Source of the DNA: an uncultured Spirochaetaceae bacterium
Lineage (GTDB): Bacteria; Spirochaetota; Spirochaetia; Treponematales; Treponemataceae
DNA: 64,000 nucleotides
Assembly (NCBI GenBank): GCA_902783155.1
Contig: CACZPR010000005.1
Location: 1-64,000 of the forward strand
Direction of reading: 5' to 3'
The position numbers and the translations under genes were made by a program. The notes under the pieces were generated by a model, which did no database searches, was not told the origin of the DNA, and saw only the letters and a list, made by a program, of their open reading frames with translations. Positions 26,133 to 34,871 of the stretch are shown piece by piece; the stretch's first letter is position 1; every line of letters starts with the position of its first letter.

Positions 26133-28239
26133 GTGGAGAAAATCCTGATTGATACGGGTTTGAATCTCAGTGCCGTAATCAATGTGGACAAGGATAAATG
26201 CGTAAACTGCCACCGCTGCATTTCCGTGTGTCCAGTAAAACTTTGCAACGATGGGTTCGGGCGACTATGTAACACTCAACAAGGACCTTTGCATTGGATG
26301 CGGCTCCTGCATTGAGGCATGTACACACGGAGCCAGAACCGGCATTGACGACACCACGACCTTTATTTCCGAACTTAAAAAGCACACACCAATTGTTGCC
26401 GTTGTGGCCCCTGCCGTTGCGGTCAATTTCCGTGGAATGGATCTGGAGCTTAACGGATGGCTGAAATCTGTTGGCGTTGACGCTGTGTTTGATGTTTCAT
26501 TCGGTGCCGAGCTTACGACAAAATCCTATGTGGAGCAGATGAAAAAAGAAAACCCGGAACTGATGATTTCACAGCCATGCCCCGCACTTGTTTCGTTTAT
26601 TGAAATCTACAGGCCAAACCTCATAAAATATCTTGCAAAAAGCGACAGCCCCATGGCCCACACTGTCGAGATGATACGGCATTTCTATCCTCAATACGCG
26701 AACCACAAGATTGCGATAATCTCTCCATGCTTTGCCAAGAGACGTGAGTTTGACGAAAACGGTCGCGGCGATTTCAACGTCACGATGAAAAATCTGCAAA
26801 CATATTTTGATGAAAACAAAATTGACTTGAGGAAATTTCCACTGACCGATTACGACAATCCACTTGCGGAAAGCGGAACACTCTACTCCACTCCAGGCGG
26901 ACTCATGCGCACAGCCGAAAGATTTGTTCCGGGCATTGGAGCGCACACAAGAAAAATTGAGGGACAGCCCGCGGTCTTTGATTATCTGGAAAACCTTGAC
27001 GACTCGCTAAAGCAGGGAAAGAAACCCTACTACTGTCTTGTGGACTGCCTGAACTGCGACAAGGGATGCAACCGTGGAGGTGGAACGACAAACCACAACA
27101 TGTCCCTTGACGAACTTGAAAGCTATGTCGAAAAACGCACTCAGGAACGCAAGGAAAAATGGAACACAGCCAACGAAGGTCAGAAAAAAGGTGCGCTAAA
27201 AAAGCTCAACAAAAAAATTGACGAATACTGGCGGGACGGAATCTACACAAGGACTTACACCGACAGAAGCTCCGTGTTCAAAAACCTTATAAAAATGCCA
27301 AACACATCGGAGCTGAGAGATATTTTCAATCTGATGGGGAAACACTCAAAGTCCGACATGTACGACTGCGGCTCCTGCGGATATGTTTCCTGCGAACAGA
27401 TGGCGGTCGCAATCTTCAACAAAAAGAACAAGCCGGAAAACTGCCACCACTATGTTCTCAAAAAGGCCCACGAGGACCACAGCGAGGAACTTCTTGCGAC
27501 AATCAAAAACATAACGCAGGAAAGCGTGAACCTTTTGAACACCACAAAGGAAAATGTCTCTTCGCTCAATTCCGTGACGGACAAAATGACAAAGAACGTC
27601 ACAAACTCCTCATCCGCAATCGAAGAGATGATTGTAAACATTTCTTCAATCAATTCAATCATCGAAAAGAATTTTGCAATCGTAAATGAACTTGAGACGG
27701 CAACAAGCACAGGGCGCGAAAAACTTTCGGAAGTGGCATCGCTGGTTGGCGAGATTGAAAACGAGTCTTCACAGCTGGTCGAACTTAGCCGCGTGATAGC
27801 GACAATCGCAAGCCAGACCAACCTTCTTGCAATGAACGCTGCAATCGAGGCGGCACACGCTGGAGAATTTGGCGCAGGATTCTCGGTGGTCGCGGACGAA
27901 ATCAGAAAGCTCGCGGAGGATTCTGGAAAGCAGGTCAAGCAGATTGGGGTGGTCCTTAAAAACATAAAGACCATGGTGGACAACGCATACAGCAAGGCGG
28001 GCTACGTGCAGCAGGAATTTGACTCGGTTGTAAACCTCTCGGGCAAAGTGAAGGAGCAGGAGCTTGAAGTCAAAAATGCAATGCAGGAACAGAGCGAAGG
28101 AAACACTGTATTCCTCAACAGTCTTGCGCAGATGAAGGACGGCACACATGAAGTTGAAAATGCCGCCAAGTCCCTACGCGAAAACACCGACCTTGTGATT
28201 GAGTCCATAATGAACCTGGGAAAAGGAAATGCCAAGTAA
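26133..28239 (+). pseudogene. cytoplasmic [FeFe]-hydrogenase-like sensor / methyl-accepting protein, frame broken by one base
   Basis: Two frames together give one protein. The first (from about 26133 or 26160 to 26256) carries a ferredoxin motif CVNCHRCISVCP. The second (26251-28239, 662 aa) starts in the next motif, [14 protein letters not shown]. One G too many in GATGGGTTCGGG (26253-26255) separates them; removing it restores KLCNDGSGDYV. The second frame holds an H-cluster-like domain with Cys in [14 protein letters not shown] and [12 protein letters not shown], an Fe-S motif ([10 protein letters not shown]), and a chemoreceptor signalling domain with the full tip ([19 protein letters not shown]). 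There are no membrane helices. The role is probably redox- or hydrogen-sensing chemotaxis. The break could be mutation, sequencing error or programmed shift; ATG 26251 has no ribosome site. Confidence 0.8.
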
Positions 28240-28284
28240 AACCTGATTTTCAAAAAATGCCTGAGGCATGCTCTAAAAACCTAA

Positions 28285-28353
28285 GACTTTAGATTTTCTC
28301 CACCCTTGACTTTAGATTTTTACCATATTACACTTTAGATTATCACCACTCTT
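28285..28353 (+). promoter_or_regulatory. three tandem 23-bp repeats over the DUF4143 ATPase promoter
   Basis: The units 28285-28307, 28308-28330 and 28331-28353 share the core ACTTTAGATT followed by a CCA block. A promoter fits within them: TTGACT (28306-28311), 17 nt, TACACT (28329-28334). The unit 1/2 junction covers the -35 and the unit 2/3 junction the -10. The spacing, about two helical turns, is what a regulator binding one face of the DNA would use. Confidence 0.65.
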
Positions 28354-28374
28354 ATATATAATGGGGGTAATCAG

Positions 28375-29544
28375 ATGAATGTTTCAAGAAAAGCACGGGA
28401 CGCACTCTTACGGCTTGCGGGGCAATTTCCAGTCGTTGGAATAACAGGCCCACGGCAAAGCGGAAAAACAACTCTTGCAAAAATGACGTTTCCAGATAAG
28501 AAATATGTGTCTCTTGACGACAAGGAGCTTCGCACTCTGGCAGCTTCAAATCCAAAGGACTTTCTTGAGGCATTTCCTGACGGCGTGATTATTGACGAAG
28601 CACAAAAGGTTCCCGAGATATTTGATGCAGTCAAATTGTTTGTAGACAGTCATAAACATGAGCCGGGAAAATACATACTCACAGGTTCAAGCCAATTCAA
28701 GCTTAAAGAAAACATGACAGATTCCTTGGCAGGACGAGCCGCTTTTTTACGACTTCTGCCGTTTTCGCTTGGAGAATTAAAAGATTCAAACCTGGTTCCA
28801 CAAAATCCCTATGACCTGATTTTCAAAGGATTTTATCCTCCTCTTTATGACAGTGAAAAACATTTTATTCCTGATGACTGGTTTGAAAGTTACATTGACA
28901 CTTATCTTGATTTGGATGTTAAGGAACACATAACTGCAACGAATATCTCGACCTTCAAAAAATTCATACAGATTTGCGCACTTTATTCGGGACAGCTGCT
29001 CTCAATGGAAAGCATCTCAAAAAATCTGGGAGTATCTGCGCCTACAATAAAACAATGGCTTTCGATTCTTGAAGCTTCATTCATCATTCATTTTCTTGAG
29101 CCGGATCTGAACAACCTTGGGCGTTCCATTGTAAAAACTCCAAAGCTTTACTTTACCGACACAGGACTTCTATGCCATCTGCTCAGGCTTAGTTCAAAGG
29201 AAGAGCTTCTGTTAAGTCCATACAAGGGAGCGGTTGTAGAAACCTTTGCCGTAGCAGAGCTTTTAAAATCTCGCTGCAACATCGGAAAAAAGCCGGAGCT
29301 GACATTCTTCCGTGATTCAAAAGGCTTTGAGGTTGATACCATCGCCGATTGGAAACACACCTACGCAATCGAAATAAAAAGCAACTCGGACACAGAACAA
29401 AAGCTTTCTGCCAACACGCGAAAATACGTTTCCCTCCGCGAAGACACAAAATGCCGGGGAGCAGTTTTCTATCTTGGAGACATTACCTGCACCATTAACG
29501 GCATTCAGTACGTAAGCTGGCATGACTGGGACGGGTTGATTTAA
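28375..29544 (+). CDS. ATP-binding protein, AAA_14 / DUF4143 family
   Basis: A 389-residue P-loop protein with Walker A GPRQSGKTT (about residues 25-33), Walker B GVIIDEAQ, sensor LTGSSQF and the arginine-rich LAGRA. A winged-helix-like middle part (SMESISKNLGVSAPTIKQWL) and a DUF4143 end (ELTFFRDSKGFEVDTIADW...AIEIKS) resembling a PD-(D/E)XK nuclease fold follow. The family is common in gut anaerobes and scattered among accessory genes; its function is unsettled. GGGGGT precedes the ATG. It is a single gene. Confidence 0.9.
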   Translation: MNVSRKARDALLRLAGQFPVVGITGPRQSGKTTLAKMTFPDKKYVSLDDKELRTLAASNPKDFLEAFPDGVIIDEAQKVPEIFDAVKLFVDSHKHEPGKYILTGSSQFKLKENMTDSLAGRAAFLRLLPFSLGELKDSNLVPQNPYDLIFKGFYPPLYDSEKHFIPDDWFESYIDTYLDLDVKEHITATNISTFKKFIQICALYSGQLLSMESISKNLGVSAPTIKQWLSILEASFIIHFLEPDLNNLGRSIVKTPKLYFTDTGLLCHLLRLSSKEELLLSPYKGAVVETFAVAELLKSRCNIGKKPELTFFRDSKGFEVDTIADWKHTYAIEIKSNSDTEQKLSANTRKYVSLREDTKCRGAVFYLGDITCTINGIQYVSWHDWDGLI

Positions 29545-29625
29545 ATTTAATTCGGCACGCCCGCTATACTTTCTCAAACAAATCATCCATTGTGACTTCG
29601 GCTTGGCATTGTCATCTATCTCACA

Positions 29626-29672
29626 ACACAGTTTTAGACTGTTGTAAAGGTTTGTTTAGTCTAAAACTGTGT
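29626..29672. repeat. 15-bp perfect inverted repeat
   Basis: ACACAGTTTTAGACT (29626-29640) and its exact complement (29658-29672) are separated by 17 nt. No T run follows on either side, so it is not a standard terminator. It lies between the DUF4143 gene and the broken regulator. The sequence recalls CRISPR-repeat-like words, but occurs once. Confidence 0.7.
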
Positions 29673-29761
29673 AAAAATGAGGGATTTAGACGTACAAAGG
29701 CGTTAATGGTGTCTTTTTTAGGATTGCAACAGATTCAAGGCTAAACAAGTCAAAGAAGCTG

Positions 29762-30157
29762 ATGACGTTTGCTGCACTTTTTCAAGGGAGTTTTCAAGAT
29801 TTTTAGAGAGCTGCGGCAGAACAAAAGGATTTCTCAGGAAAAACTTGCCGATGCTATCGACTCGCACCAGGTCTATGGAAACACAGAATAATCCGAAAGC
29901 GGGTAGCATACCCCGTATGCTCATTCTGTGTTAACAATAACACTCGCAATTTCGCAGTAATTCCTTACAATATAAAGAATTACGAGAAATTGCTGGGAAC
30001 CGTTGATTAATGCTTCGTGTATTAATCAGCGGTTCCCTATATTTCCGAAATCGAGAGCGGGAAGAAAATCCCCTCGCTCAACACAATCTACAAGACGGCT
30101 CTCTTTTTTGGCCTTTCGCTTTCGTCGTTCATGGCTCTGGTCGAATCAAAAATGTAG
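29762..30157 (+). pseudogene. XRE-family helix-turn-helix regulator, broken by a frameshift and a 160-bp insertion
   Basis: The first part, from ATG 29762, reads MTFAALFQGSFQDF and, after skipping one T in the run 29800-29804, continues FRELRQNKRISQEKLADAI up to the codon TAT at 29874-29876. The rest (YISEIESGKKIPSLNTI... ending ESKM and TAG at 30155-30157) resumes after a 160-bp insert. Joined, the pieces make an ordinary Cro/C1-type DNA-binding domain. There are two lesions, so the gene is dead unless the insert is removed at RNA level, which would still leave the frameshift. Its 3' end overlaps the convergent ankyrin gene by 12 bp. Confidence 0.75.
29877..30036. mobile_element. 160-bp three-hairpin MITE-like insert in the XRE gene
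   Basis: The insert is flanked by CTAT on both sides (29873-29876, 30037-30040), a likely target duplication. Ends GGAAACAC and its partner GCGGTTCC form imperfect terminal inverted repeats (6 of 8). Inside are three hairpins: CACAGAAT/ATTCTGTG with inner AGCATAC/GTATGCT, GCAATTTC/GAAATTGC with inner GTAATTC/GAATTAC, and a 17-bp stem from GGGAACCG to CGGTTCCC. There is no reading frame. It is a non-autonomous element; a transposase with matching ends is not in the window. Confidence 0.7.
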
Positions 30158-31549
30158 CGTGTCCTCAATGTCGTTTTCCTTTCTTGTGGAGCGTCCGAAG
30201 AAATTCTTTTTCGTCTCCCTGTAGATTTCGTCGTTGATTTCAAATATGTCGTAGTTTCTCTGTCCGATGAATTTTCTAACGATTCTGTCCTCCTGTTTTG
30301 ATTCCGAAAATCCAAGTCCCGTGCTTGCAAGAAGGTCTTCCGTTTCCCCAAGCGTAAGTCTCATTCCAATCGAAAGCAGTATTATGTATTTCTTTGACGG
30401 ATGCACGATGGTGCTTTGCAGTTTTGAAAATGTCTGCTTGCTCAAAAATCCGCATGTGTTTTTGTAGATGTCGCACGGCTTTTTGTCCCCGATTGCGGTG
30501 AATCTGTTGATATAGTACGAAAGTTTTTGCGGGAACGGCTGCCACTGTGTTTTTGCCTGTATGATGTCCTGGGAGATTTCATCGCCGTTTTCAGAAAGCA
30601 GTTCCACAATCTCCATGTTGTTCGCAGTGTACGCATGGGTTATCGCGCTCCAATTGTTTTTCGCACGGATTTTTCTGTCGGCACCGTTTTTCAATAGAAG
30701 CCTTGCCACGTCCATGGAATTCTGTGAGGCGGCAATCATCAGCGCGGTGATTCCGTCTTCGTTCTGGGCATTAACGTCAACACCCATCGAAAGAAGCATT
30801 TTCACGGAGCCTTCGGACTTGAAATAGGCGGCGAGCATGAGCGGTGTCCACGAGTTGAGCGACGGTATTTCCATTGATTCCTTGCCCTCAATCAGTTTTG
30901 CAAGCATCTCGGTGTTGTCCTCCTTAATCATCCTTGCAATCGCCCCGCAGAGTATCTGGTTCTGCTGTTTTCCGTAAAGCTCACCCAAGCGTATTACATA
31001 AGGCACACCCCTTTTATAGAAATTAAGTATGGACACGTTATGGCTTTCCGTAAGAGACCAGATTGCGCCAAGCTCCTCCATTTTGTCTATCACATTTTTG
31101 TGCAGTGAGTAGTTGGCTTTCCAGTCTCCTGTCTTTGGTGGAAGGCAGTTCAGTTCCTTCAGTTTTTCATCAATCGCGTGTTTGTCGTTCGTCATAAAAT
31201 ACGTGTAGATTTTTCCGTCAATATCAACTTCCACATCGCTCTTGGAAAATGGCTTCAGATATTTGAGGGAAACCATATAGCATCCGCCGCCAAGGACATG
31301 ATAGTACAAAAGTCCGCCGCAACTATCCATGCAGACAGAATATGGGGTTTCGTTTTTTTCCATTATATTGCGAACGTTCTGGTCAAGCGAAGTGTCAAAC
31401 GCCCAGTCCGTTTTTAGAATCTGCCTGCAGCCGTTATCCTTCAGGAATCCATTCAAACTGTCCACATCCATGAAAAGCCTGTAAGCATGCTCAACGCCAC
31501 CGCACATTGTTGAAACAACAAGCGATGTATCTTCTGATTTCATAGGCAT
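30146..31549 (-). CDS. ankyrin-repeat protein with C-terminal HTH-like module
   Basis: 467 residues. The N-terminal 210 are unassigned and contain two similar alpha-beta units (KDNGCRQILKTDW... and LNCLPPKTGDW...). Ankyrin repeats follow (about residues 220-330: WTPLMLAAYFKSEGSVKMLLSMG, GITALMIAASQNSMDVARLLLKNGAD). The last 90 residues (FLSKQTFSKLQS, IGMRLTLGETEDLL, NYDIFEIN) match a compact helix-turn-helix-like tail seen on varied accessory proteins of Firmicutes and spirochaetes. GGAGG sits 9 nt before the ATG at 31549, and an extended -10 (TGCTATAAT) about 27 nt upstream. Function unknown; the setting suggests an accessory or defence-related role. Confidence 0.7.
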   Translation of the reverse strand: MPMKSEDTSLVVSTMCGGVEHAYRLFMDVDSLNGFLKDNGCRQILKTDWAFDTSLDQNVRNIMEKNETPYSVCMDSCGGLLYYHVLGGGCYMVSLKYLKPFSKSDVEVDIDGKIYTYFMTNDKHAIDEKLKELNCLPPKTGDWKANYSLHKNVIDKMEELGAIWSLTESHNVSILNFYKRGVPYVIRLGELYGKQQNQILCGAIARMIKEDNTEMLAKLIEGKESMEIPSLNSWTPLMLAAYFKSEGSVKMLLSMGVDVNAQNEDGITALMIAASQNSMDVARLLLKNGADRKIRAKNNWSAITHAYTANNMEIVELLSENGDEISQDIIQAKTQWQPFPQKLSYYINRFTAIGDKKPCDIYKNTCGFLSKQTFSKLQSTIVHPSKKYIILLSIGMRLTLGETEDLLASTGLGFSESKQEDRIVRKFIGQRNYDIFEINDEIYRETKKNFFGRSTRKENDIEDTLHF

Positions 31550-31590
31550 CTGAACATTCCTCCGTTTCTTCATCAATTATAGCATAGCCT

Positions 31591-31631
31591 TTAAGTCAAA
31601 AGGTCGCCAATTAAGCGACATTTTAACTTAA
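31591..31631. promoter_or_regulatory. long imperfect inverted repeat upstream of the ankyrin gene
   Basis: Two 17-bp arms (31591-31607 and 31615-31631) match at 15 positions and centre on GTCGC-N7-GCGAC. The repeat lies just upstream of the -10 of the ankyrin gene, where a regulator could bind. Confidence 0.55.
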
Positions 31632-31703
31632 CCCAACACGCTAATTAAACCACAAAATTTTAATATTTTAATATTTTATATAAACTTACCGGTGGAAAAT
31701 ACC

Positions 31704-31731
31704 TTGACTAAAAGACCCTTTTGATTATAAC
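31704..31731 (+). promoter_or_regulatory. opp operon promoter
   Basis: TTGACT (31704-31709), 16 nt, TATAAC (31726-31731), giving a leader of about 75 nt before oppB. Confidence 0.6.
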
Positions 31732-31814
31732 TTATAACAATACGTTAGAATGTCGTTATTGTGGGGTTTTCTGGCTTTTTCGGCGTTTTAAACTTACCTT
31801 GTGGGGCATAGTCA

Positions 31815-32732
31815 ATGCTAAAGTACATCATCAAAAGGGTGGTCACGGCCATCATCACGGCGTTCCTGGTCGCGACGCTCACATTCTTTATTATGAACAT
31901 GGTTCCAGGTGGACCATTCCTTTCAGAAAAGGCTGTCACACCACAGGCACAGGCTGCCATGGAAGCGAAGTACGGTCTGGACAAACCACTCGGACAGCAG
32001 TACCTGACCTACATGGGCGGTGTTCTCCGCGGTGATTTCGGTCTCTCGCTCAAAAAGCGCGGAAGAACTGTGAGCGAAATCATTTTCACAAAGTTCCCTG
32101 TCTCGGCAAGTCTCGGTGGATGGGCAATCCTCGTGGCAATCCTGTTCGGTGTTCCTTTTGGTGCAATCGCGGCCTACAAGCGTGGAAAGGCTGCCGACAA
32201 CATCCTCGTGGTGCTTTCGACCGGTGGAATAGCGATACCGAGTTTCCTTTCCTCAACGCTCCTGATGTATATTTTCGCAACCAAGCTGAAGTGGCTTCCG
32301 TCGCTGGGACTGACCACACCCGCGCACTACATAATGCCTGTCATGGCACTCGCACTTTACCCGACGTTCTACATCGCACGCCTCATGCGCTCTTCAATGC
32401 TTGACGTTATCGGTCAGGACTATATGCGCACCGCAAGGGCAAAGGGTGTCAGCACATTCAGCTCAATCTTCAAGCACGCAATGAGAAACGCAATCCTCCC
32501 GGTTATCACATACCTCGGACCGCTGATTGCATCTCTTATGACAGGAAGCTTTATAATAGAAAAGATTTTCAATATTCCGGGCCTTGGTTCCGAATTCGTC
32601 GGAGCAATCACAAGCCGCGACTACCCGATGATTATGGGAACCACTATTTTCCTTGCGGTGTTCGTAATCATAATGAACGTAATCGTTGACATCATGTATG
32701 CGGTTGTTGACCCAAGAATCAAGCTAAAGTAG
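31815..32732 (+). CDS. oppB: oligopeptide ABC transporter permease OppB
   Basis: First inner-membrane channel subunit of the peptide importer. 305 residues, six helices, N-terminal MLKYIIKRVVTAIITAFLVA, the family motif FIMNMVPGGPF, and the EAA loop (ARAKGVSTFSSIFKHAMRNA). GGGG lies before the ATG. First gene of oppBCDFA. Confidence 0.93.
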   Translation: MLKYIIKRVVTAIITAFLVATLTFFIMNMVPGGPFLSEKAVTPQAQAAMEAKYGLDKPLGQQYLTYMGGVLRGDFGLSLKKRGRTVSEIIFTKFPVSASLGGWAILVAILFGVPFGAIAAYKRGKAADNILVVLSTGGIAIPSFLSSTLLMYIFATKLKWLPSLGLTTPAHYIMPVMALALYPTFYIARLMRSSMLDVIGQDYMRTARAKGVSTFSSIFKHAMRNAILPVITYLGPLIASLMTGSFIIEKIFNIPGLGSEFVGAITSRDYPMIMGTTIFLAVFVIIMNVIVDIMYAVVDPRIKLK

Positions 32733-32741
32733 GGGACCATT

Positions 32742-33794
32742 ATGGAAGATAAAATCAAAAAAAATCCGCTGAGCTTTCAGCTTAACGTGGACGACTTCAT
32801 TCCCGCCTCCAACGATGAAAAGCAGTCCCTCGTGGTAATGCGCGAGTCTGTCAGTTTCTGGAAGGACGGAATCCGCAGGTTCAGAAAGAACAAAATCGCC
32901 ATGGCATCCCTGACAATAGTCCTTGTGATTGTCGTCTTCTGTTTCATCGTGCCGATTTTCTATCCATATAAATACGAGCAGCAGATTAAGGGAAGCGAGC
33001 GTCTCGGACCGATGCAGTATTCTGCCACGGAGCTTGAGATGAAGGCGAACGGAGAAAAAGTTTTCCCGCACATACTCGGTACAGACCAGAACGGACGTGA
33101 CTATGCAATCCGCGTAATGGTCGGAGGCAGGGTTTCGATGACGGTCGGAATCGTTGCGTCCCTCCTGATTTTGATTATTGGCTCCCTCTACGGTGCAATC
33201 GCAGGATATTTCGGCGGAACCGTGGATTTGGTGATGATGAGAATCGTTGACATAATCTATACGGTCCCGGATGTCCTCATAATAATCCTTCTTGCGCAGA
33301 CCTTGAAATTTCCGCTCCGCTCGCTTGGCGAAGTTCCCGGATTCGGGTGGATTCAGAGGCTTGGTCCTAACATGGTCTCCATGTTCATTGTTTTCGCACT
33401 CCTTTACTGGGTAGGAATGGCAAGAATCATACGCTCGCAGATCATGCTCCTCAAGCAGAACGAATATGTCACGGCTGCAAGGGCATTGGGTGCAAGCGGA
33501 AAAAGGATTGTCGGAAAGCACCTCATCACGAACTGTATCGGAACTTTGATTGTCACAACGACCCTCCAGATTCCGTCATCAATTTTCACGGAGTCATTCC
33601 TTTCGTTCCTTGGTCTTGGTGTTCAGGCTCCAATGCCTTCCCTTGGTTCGCTTGCGTCCGCCGCTCTGAACGGATTCCAGACTTTCCCGGAAAAACTGTT
33701 CGCACCGGCGTTCCTGATTTTTGTAATCATCCTGAGCTTCAATCTGCTTGGCGATGGACTTCGCGATGCCTTTGACCCGAAACTGAAGTCCTAG
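32742..33794 (+). CDS. oppC: oligopeptide ABC transporter permease OppC
   Basis: Second channel subunit. 350 residues with a longer cytoplasmic N-terminus, the LGTDQNGRDYAIRVMVGGRVSM motif of the DppC/OppC family, and the EAA loop (ARALGASGKRIVGKHL). It starts 9 bp after oppB. Confidence 0.93.
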   Translation: MEDKIKKNPLSFQLNVDDFIPASNDEKQSLVVMRESVSFWKDGIRRFRKNKIAMASLTIVLVIVVFCFIVPIFYPYKYEQQIKGSERLGPMQYSATELEMKANGEKVFPHILGTDQNGRDYAIRVMVGGRVSMTVGIVASLLILIIGSLYGAIAGYFGGTVDLVMMRIVDIIYTVPDVLIIILLAQTLKFPLRSLGEVPGFGWIQRLGPNMVSMFIVFALLYWVGMARIIRSQIMLLKQNEYVTAARALGASGKRIVGKHLITNCIGTLIVTTTLQIPSSIFTESFLSFLGLGVQAPMPSLGSLASAALNGFQTFPEKLFAPAFLIFVIILSFNLLGDGLRDAFDPKLKS

Positions 33795-33818
33795 GCCAGT
33801 CTGGATTTGGAGAAAAAC

Positions 33819-34871
33819 ATGGCAGAAAACGAATTTTTGGTTGACATACAGCACGAAAAGCTTTCATTTTTTACTCCCGCCGGAGAGGTACGCGCACTGA
33901 ACGACGTGACTATTCACATGAGGGAGGGAGAAGTCCTTGGTATTGTAGGCGAGTCCGGAAGCGGAAAATCCGTAACGGCATATTCGGTCATGGGACTGAA
34001 CGCCGAAAACGGAAAAGTCACCGGAGGAACAATCACGTTCAACGGACACAGGATTGACCAGATGAGCGAAAAGGAGCTCAGGAAAATCCGCGGAAAGGAA
34101 GTGAGCATAATCTTCCAGGACCCTATGACTTCGCTGAACCCGGTCTGGACAATCGGAAACCAGATTGAGGAGGCAATCAAGCTCCATACCGACAAAAAGG
34201 GAAAGGAAGCAAAGGCCAGGGCAAGGGAACTTTTAACCCTTGTCGGAATCAACGAGCCGGACAAACGACTCAAGCAGTATCCGCATGAACTTTCGGGCGG
34301 TATGCGACAGCGCGTGATGATTGCGATTGCCCTTGCATGTGAGCCGAAACTTTTGATTGCGGACGAACCGACTACGGCCCTTGACGTAACGATTCAGGCA
34401 CAGATTCTGGAACTGATGCAGGATTTGAAAAAAAAGCTGGGCATGGGAATCATAATGATTACGCACGACCTTGGTGTTGTTGCATCCATGTGCGACCATA
34501 TTGCCGTAATGTACGCCGGTGAGATTGTCGAATACGGAACCACCGACGATATTTTCTATAATCCGCAGCACGAATACACACGCGGACTTTTGCGCTCAAT
34601 CCCCAAGTTCCACGAAAAGGACTACTCACGCCTTGTCCCGATTGAGGGCCAGCCGGTGGATTTGCTGAACAGGCCGAAGGGTTGCTGCTTTGCTCCAAGG
34701 TGTTCCAACTGTATGAAGATATGCCTTGAAAAACCGCCGGTGAGAAACGAATACGAATCCCTTGGTGGTTCCGCGGTGGGCGACAACGTTCACTACGGAA
34801 GATGCTGGCTTGAACAGAAGGCGGCCATGCTTGGAAGCGCGGATGCAGTCGTTGGTGGAGGTGAATCATGA
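33819..34871 (+). CDS. oppD: oligopeptide ABC transporter ATP-binding protein OppD
   Basis: One of the two ATPases that power uptake. 350 residues: Walker A GESGSGKS, signature LSGGMRQR, Walker [13 protein letters not shown], and the C-terminal peptide-transporter extension with cysteines ([15 protein letters not shown]). The start at 33819 has GGAG 6 nt upstream. Confidence 0.94.
   Translation: MAENEFLVDIQHEKLSFFTPAGEVRALNDVTIHMREGEVLGIVGESGSGKSVTAYSVMGLNAENGKVTGGTITFNGHRIDQMSEKELRKIRGKEVSIIFQDPMTSLNPVWTIGNQIEEAIKLHTDKKGKEAKARARELLTLVGINEPDKRLKQYPHELSGGMRQRVMIAIALACEPKLLIADEPTTALDVTIQAQILELMQDLKKKLGMGIIMITHDLGVVASMCDHIAVMYAGEIVEYGTTDDIFYNPQHEYTRGLLRSIPKFHEKDYSRLVPIEGQPVDLLNRPKGCCFAPRCSNCMKICLEKPPVRNEYESLGGSAVGDNVHYGRCWLEQKAAMLGSADAVVGGGES

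Noticed and set aside
28259-28280. terminator after the hydrogenase-like chemoreceptor
   Set aside because: A small TGCCT/AGGCA hairpin is present but lacks a T run in the plus direction, so no terminator was called.
29626-29672. CRISPR array
   Set aside because: The GTTTTAGACT word occurs only as the two arms of one palindrome; there are no regularly spaced repeats or spacers, and no cas genes.
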